Shown: piece by piece, positions 7,478-9,597 of the stretch | How the letters are laid out: every line of letters starts with the position of its first letter | Position numbering within the stretch: position 1 is the stretch's first letter | Source of the DNA: Clostridiales bacterium | Lineage (GTDB): Bacteria; Bacillota; Clostridia; Lachnospirales; WQUN01 | Length of the DNA stretch: 9,597 nt | Direction: 5' to 3' | NCBI GenBank assembly: GCA_031271275.1 | Contig: JAISWA010000008.1 | Coordinates: 1-9,597 of the forward strand | Translations under genes and position numbers: made by a program | Notes under the pieces: model-generated | Databases searched by the model: none | Seen by the model: only the letters and a program-made list of their open reading frames with translations | What the model was told of the DNA's origin: nothing

Positions 7478-7493
7478 TTCGCTATATAGCGAA
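7478..7493. repeat. Perfect 16-bp palindrome at the hfq-side edge of the MITE-like element
   Basis: TTCGCTATATAGCGAA reads the same on both strands. Its inner half belongs to the element's terminal repeat. Its outer half (7478-7485) lies outside the element and copies the element's outward end. As a result TTCGCTATAT occurs as a direct repeat at 7478-7487 and 7620-7629. It could be a duplicated target, a preferred insertion site resembling the element end, or a scar of a second copy. Confidence 0.8.
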
Positions 7494-7629
7494 TCAACTT
7501 TGGATGTAACCATCGTCAGCTATGCATTGTAAACGGTTCACTCCCTGCGTTTTCTGCGAAAACGCTACGTCCGTTCACCACAATGCATTGACGCTTCTGA
7601 TGGTCAAAAATTAAGTTGATTCGCTATAT
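7484..7629. mobile_element. MITE-like non-autonomous element with 17-bp terminal inverted repeats
   Basis: The element is 146 bp long. Perfect 17-bp inverted repeats, ATATAGCGAATCAACTT at 7484-7500 and its complement at 7613-7629, bound an interior that is also an interrupted palindrome. Paired interior blocks are CCATC (7510-7514) with GATGG (7599-7603), ATGCATTGT (7522-7530) with ACAATGCAT (7580-7588), and an apical GCGTTTTC (7547-7554) with GAAAACGC (7558-7565) around a 3-nt loop. There is no coding capacity. TA-rich ends hint at mobilisation by an IS630/Tc1-type transposase with TA targets, which is inference. It lies between miaA and hfq and supplies the miaA stop codon. As RNA it would form a long hairpin upstream of hfq that could be cut by RNase III. 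A copy elsewhere in the genome would confirm mobility. No second copy was seen in this window. Confidence 0.75.
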
Positions 7630-8524
7630 CCACCCAAGCCGCGTCCCCAGGCAGGCGGTGCCGGAACCAGGTGAGCTGCCGCTTGGCGTAATGGCGCGTG
7701 TTGAGCCGTATGGTTTCCGCCGCCTGTTCCAACGTACAGCCGCCGCGTAAATACAGCGCGGTTTCCTTATAGCCGATGCCCTGCATCGAGGGGAGCCGTT
7801 CATGGTACCCCGCGTCAAGCAGCCCGCGCACTTCCTCCGCGAGCCCCGCCTCAAACATGCCCGTGACCCGCTCGTTTATACGATTGTACATTATTTTTCG
7901 CTCGGCGGCATATAAAACGATAAACCGCGCGTCATAAACCGGAGTATTTTTCCGTTGGCGTTCGTTGTGCCCGGAAATACGCTTCCCCGTGGAACGGAAA
8001 AAACTCAGCGCCCGCGCTACCCGCTTGATATTGTGGGGGTGGATGGACGCGGCGGCGTCCGGGTCCGCGTCGCGCAGCAGACCGTGAAGGTAGACCGCGC
8101 CCCTGTCCCTCGCCAACTGCGTTAAATATTCGCGGTATTCGGATTCTTCGGCGGACGCGGAAACCTTCGCGCCGTCAGCGGCGTTAAAATCGTTCCCGTA
8201 TACCACCGCGTTAATATAAAAGCCCGTTCCCCCCGTCAGGATGGGAACCTTGCCTCTTTCGTGTATTTTGGAAATCTCCGCCGCCGCCATTTCCGCGTAA
8301 CGGGCGGCGGAAAACGCCTCGTCGGGTTCCGCCACGTCAATCATATAATGGGGAACGCCCTCCCGCTCGGCAAGCGTCGGTTTTGCCGTTCCGATATCCA
8401 TGCCCCGGTACACCAACATGGAGTCGGCGGATACCACTTCCCCGTCTGTTTTTTGCGCGAGCTTCACCGCGAAAGCGGTTTTCCCGCAGGCGGTAGGTCC
8501 CGCGACCACATACAGCGGTTTCAT
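7604..8524 (-). CDS. miaA: tRNA dimethylallyltransferase MiaA, C-terminus rewritten by the inserted element
   Basis: Transfers a dimethylallyl group from DMAPP to the N6 of adenine 37 in tRNAs that read UNN codons (i6A37). It has 306 residues. Motifs: P-loop GPTACGKT (9-16), DSMLVYRGMDIGTAKP (34-49) holding the catalytic-region aspartate D34, LTGGTGFY (96-103), IHPHNIKRVARAL (161-173), QGIGYKE (248-254) and the tRNA-binding YAKRQLTWFR (279-288). The ATG at 8524 overlaps the mutL stop by four bases (ATGA), so translation is probably coupled. Oddity: codons from about 299 to the stop (residues IANQLNF) lie inside the MITE-like element, whose edge is at 7629. Homologues such as E. coli MiaA carry about 20 residues after the tryptophan-x-aspartate (here WVD), versus seven here, so a short terminal helix was probably lost. 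All catalytic parts remain, so the enzyme should still work. Confidence 0.96.
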   Translation of the reverse strand: MKPLYVVAGPTACGKTAFAVKLAQKTDGEVVSADSMLVYRGMDIGTAKPTLAEREGVPHYMIDVAEPDEAFSAARYAEMAAAEISKIHERGKVPILTGGTGFYINAVVYGNDFNAADGAKVSASAEESEYREYLTQLARDRGAVYLHGLLRDADPDAAASIHPHNIKRVARALSFFRSTGKRISGHNERQRKNTPVYDARFIVLYAAERKIMYNRINERVTGMFEAGLAEEVRGLLDAGYHERLPSMQGIGYKETALYLRGGCTLEQAAETIRLNTRHYAKRQLTWFRHRLPGDAAWVDIANQLNF

Positions 8525-9597
8525 GTCACCCGTTTAAACTTCCGCTCAAGCTCGCGCTTGGTGATTTCGATGATGGTGGGGCGGCCGTGGGGGCAGGTGA
8601 AGGGGTTTTCCAATAAAAGCATCTGCTCCACCAACGCGCGCGCCTCCGCTTCGCTTAGGCGGTCGTTCGCCTTGACCGCCGCCTTGCACGCGGCCATCGC
8701 CACGTACTCCGCCTTGTGCTCGTGCAGCGACCCGCCGGATACCGGCATATTGTCGAGCCTGTCCAAAATCTCCGTAAAAAAAACCGGCGGTAGCGGTCCC
8801 TTGAAGATAAACGGGACGGCGGACACCTCCGCCTTTCCGCTCGCCTCGTCACAGGAAACGTCAAAACCGAACTTTTCAAACAAATCCCTATGCCCGCGCA
8901 GGGTTTGCGTTTCCCGGGGCGTCAGCCTGAGACCGAGCGGCTCAAGCAGCGGTTGGGAATGGATGGACGCCGAACGGAAATCGCGTAAAATTTTTTCATA
9001 AAGCACGCGCTCGTGGGCGGCGTGTTGGTCAATCAGGTAAAGGGACTCCCCCTGAGCTACGAGCCAGTAGGTTTTAAACAACAGGCCGAGCACGGCGAAA
9101 TCGGTAAAGAACCGCTTCAATGCGGGGGGCGGGGGGTATTCTTCGCGCAAAGAGGAGGGGGCGGAATCAGATGGAGAAAATGAAGGCGGCGGCGAATAAG
9201 GGGCGGCGGGCGGAGCTTCGTAAACAGGCGGAGAAACTGAGGGCGGCGGCGCAGACGGGGCGGAGGGCCGCGCCTCCGGCGCTGCAATCCGCTCATATTC
9301 CGCGGGCATTTGCTGTTCTTCATAATCGCCGTATCCTTCGGCGGTTTTGCCGGTTTTGCGGTTAAAGCTTACCTCGGGAATAAGGCTGCCGCCGTACAGC
9401 GCGTTCTTTACGGCTTCCTGCACAAACTGGTAAACGCGCTCCTCGTCGCCGAAGCGCACTTCCGTTTTGGCGGGGTGGACGTTTACGTCCACGTCGGCGG
9501 GGTCGATTTCGAGCCGCAGTACGTACACCGGGAACTTCCCGTTAAACAGCGCGGTTTTCATGGCGTCCTCCACGGCTTTTCGCAGCAGGCGGCTTTG
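8521..9597 (-). CDS. mutL: DNA mismatch repair endonuclease MutL (N-terminal part beyond window)
   Basis: Couples MutS mismatch recognition to strand incision. The window holds the last 358 codons; the GHKL ATPase domain lies beyond the right edge. The fragment begins in the end of the transducer domain, with the hallmark DVDVNVHPAKTEVRF. A proline/serine/alanine-rich linker follows (9124-9285), then the C-terminal dimerisation and endonuclease domain. The endonuclease metal motif DQHAAHERVLYE (DQHAx2Ex4E) is at 8995-9030, ACKAAVKA follows, and CPHGRP is at 8578-8595, so this is a nicking MutL, as expected where MutH is absent. QPLLEP at 8938-8955 fits the QxxLxP sliding-clamp binding motif. 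The stop codon overlaps the miaA start by four bases. The open frame continues through the window edge, so the internal GTG at 9573 is not a start. Confidence 0.96.
   Translation of the reverse strand, partial: QSRLLRKAVEDAMKTALFNGKFPVYVLRLEIDPADVDVNVHPAKTEVRFGDEERVYQFVQEAVKNALYGGSLIPEVSFNRKTGKTAEGYGDYEEQQMPAEYERIAAPEARPSAPSAPPPSVSPPVYEAPPAAPYSPPPSFSPSDSAPSSLREEYPPPPALKRFFTDFAVLGLLFKTYWLVAQGESLYLIDQHAAHERVLYEKILRDFRSASIHSQPLLEPLGLRLTPRETQTLRGHRDLFEKFGFDVSCDEASGKAEVSAVPFIFKGPLPPVFFTEILDRLDNMPVSGGSLHEHKAEYVAMAACKAAVKANDRLSEAEARALVEQMLLLENPFTCPHGRPTIIEITKRELERKFKRVT

Noticed and set aside
7451..7513. 21-residue N-terminal extension of Hfq
   Set aside because: These codons come partly from the MITE-like element, no homologue has them, and a strong ribosome binding site precedes the ATG at 7450.
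7484..7629. CRISPR repeat-spacer unit or simple terminator
   Set aside because: There is one inverted pair and no periodic direct repeats. The structure is far longer than a terminator and has no T-run after the stem.
8413..8415. MiaA has Leu in place of the common Gln in the DSMQ motif
   Set aside because: E. coli MiaA also has Leu at this place (DSALIYK), so this is normal variation and not a defect.

Overview
The window reads almost entirely on the minus strand and looks like a chromosomal segment of a moderately GC-rich Gram-positive bacterium, most likely a member of the class Clostridia (Bacillota). Three things suggest this: strong AGGAGG-type ribosome binding sites, a Bacillus/Clostridium-type Hfq, and the gene order mutL-miaA-hfq-ynbB, which resembles the Firmicute mutSL-miaA-hfq-hflX-ynbB neighbourhood with hflX missing. 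The genus cannot be read from the sequence alone.

Read in the direction of transcription (high to low coordinates), the first block is housekeeping. It holds the C-terminal half of mutL (8521-9597, cut by the window edge), miaA (7604-8524, overlapping mutL by 4 nt), hfq (7217-7450) and a PLP enzyme of the YnbB / methionine gamma-lyase-like family (5940-7217, overlapping hfq by 1 nt). Mismatch repair, tRNA i6A modification and the RNA chaperone thus look co-transcribed. The miaA-hfq junction is interrupted by a 146-bp, transposase-less, imperfectly palindromic element with 17-bp perfect terminal inverted repeats (7484-7629). It resembles a MITE and supplies the last codons and the stop codon of miaA.

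The second block is a five-gene oligopeptide/dipeptide ABC importer in the order oppB-oppC-oppD-oppF-oppA (5834 down to 1). It starts from a good sigma-70-type promoter (TTGACA-18-TAATAT, 5897-5926) just behind ynbB. oppB and oppC encode the two permeases and oppD and oppF the two ATPases. oppA encodes the lipoprotein receptor that captures peptides outside the membrane; it runs off the left edge of the window. The four membrane and ATPase genes are tightly packed. oppA follows after a 116-bp gap that holds a stem-loop and a possible extra -10 box, consistent with separate control of the receptor.

No rRNA, tRNA, CRISPR array, integrase or transposase gene was seen. No gene-free stretch exceeds 300 bases; the longest gap (7451-7603) is largely filled by the MITE-like element. 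Apart from that element, this is an ordinary core-genome region, and I did not find a new multi-gene system.
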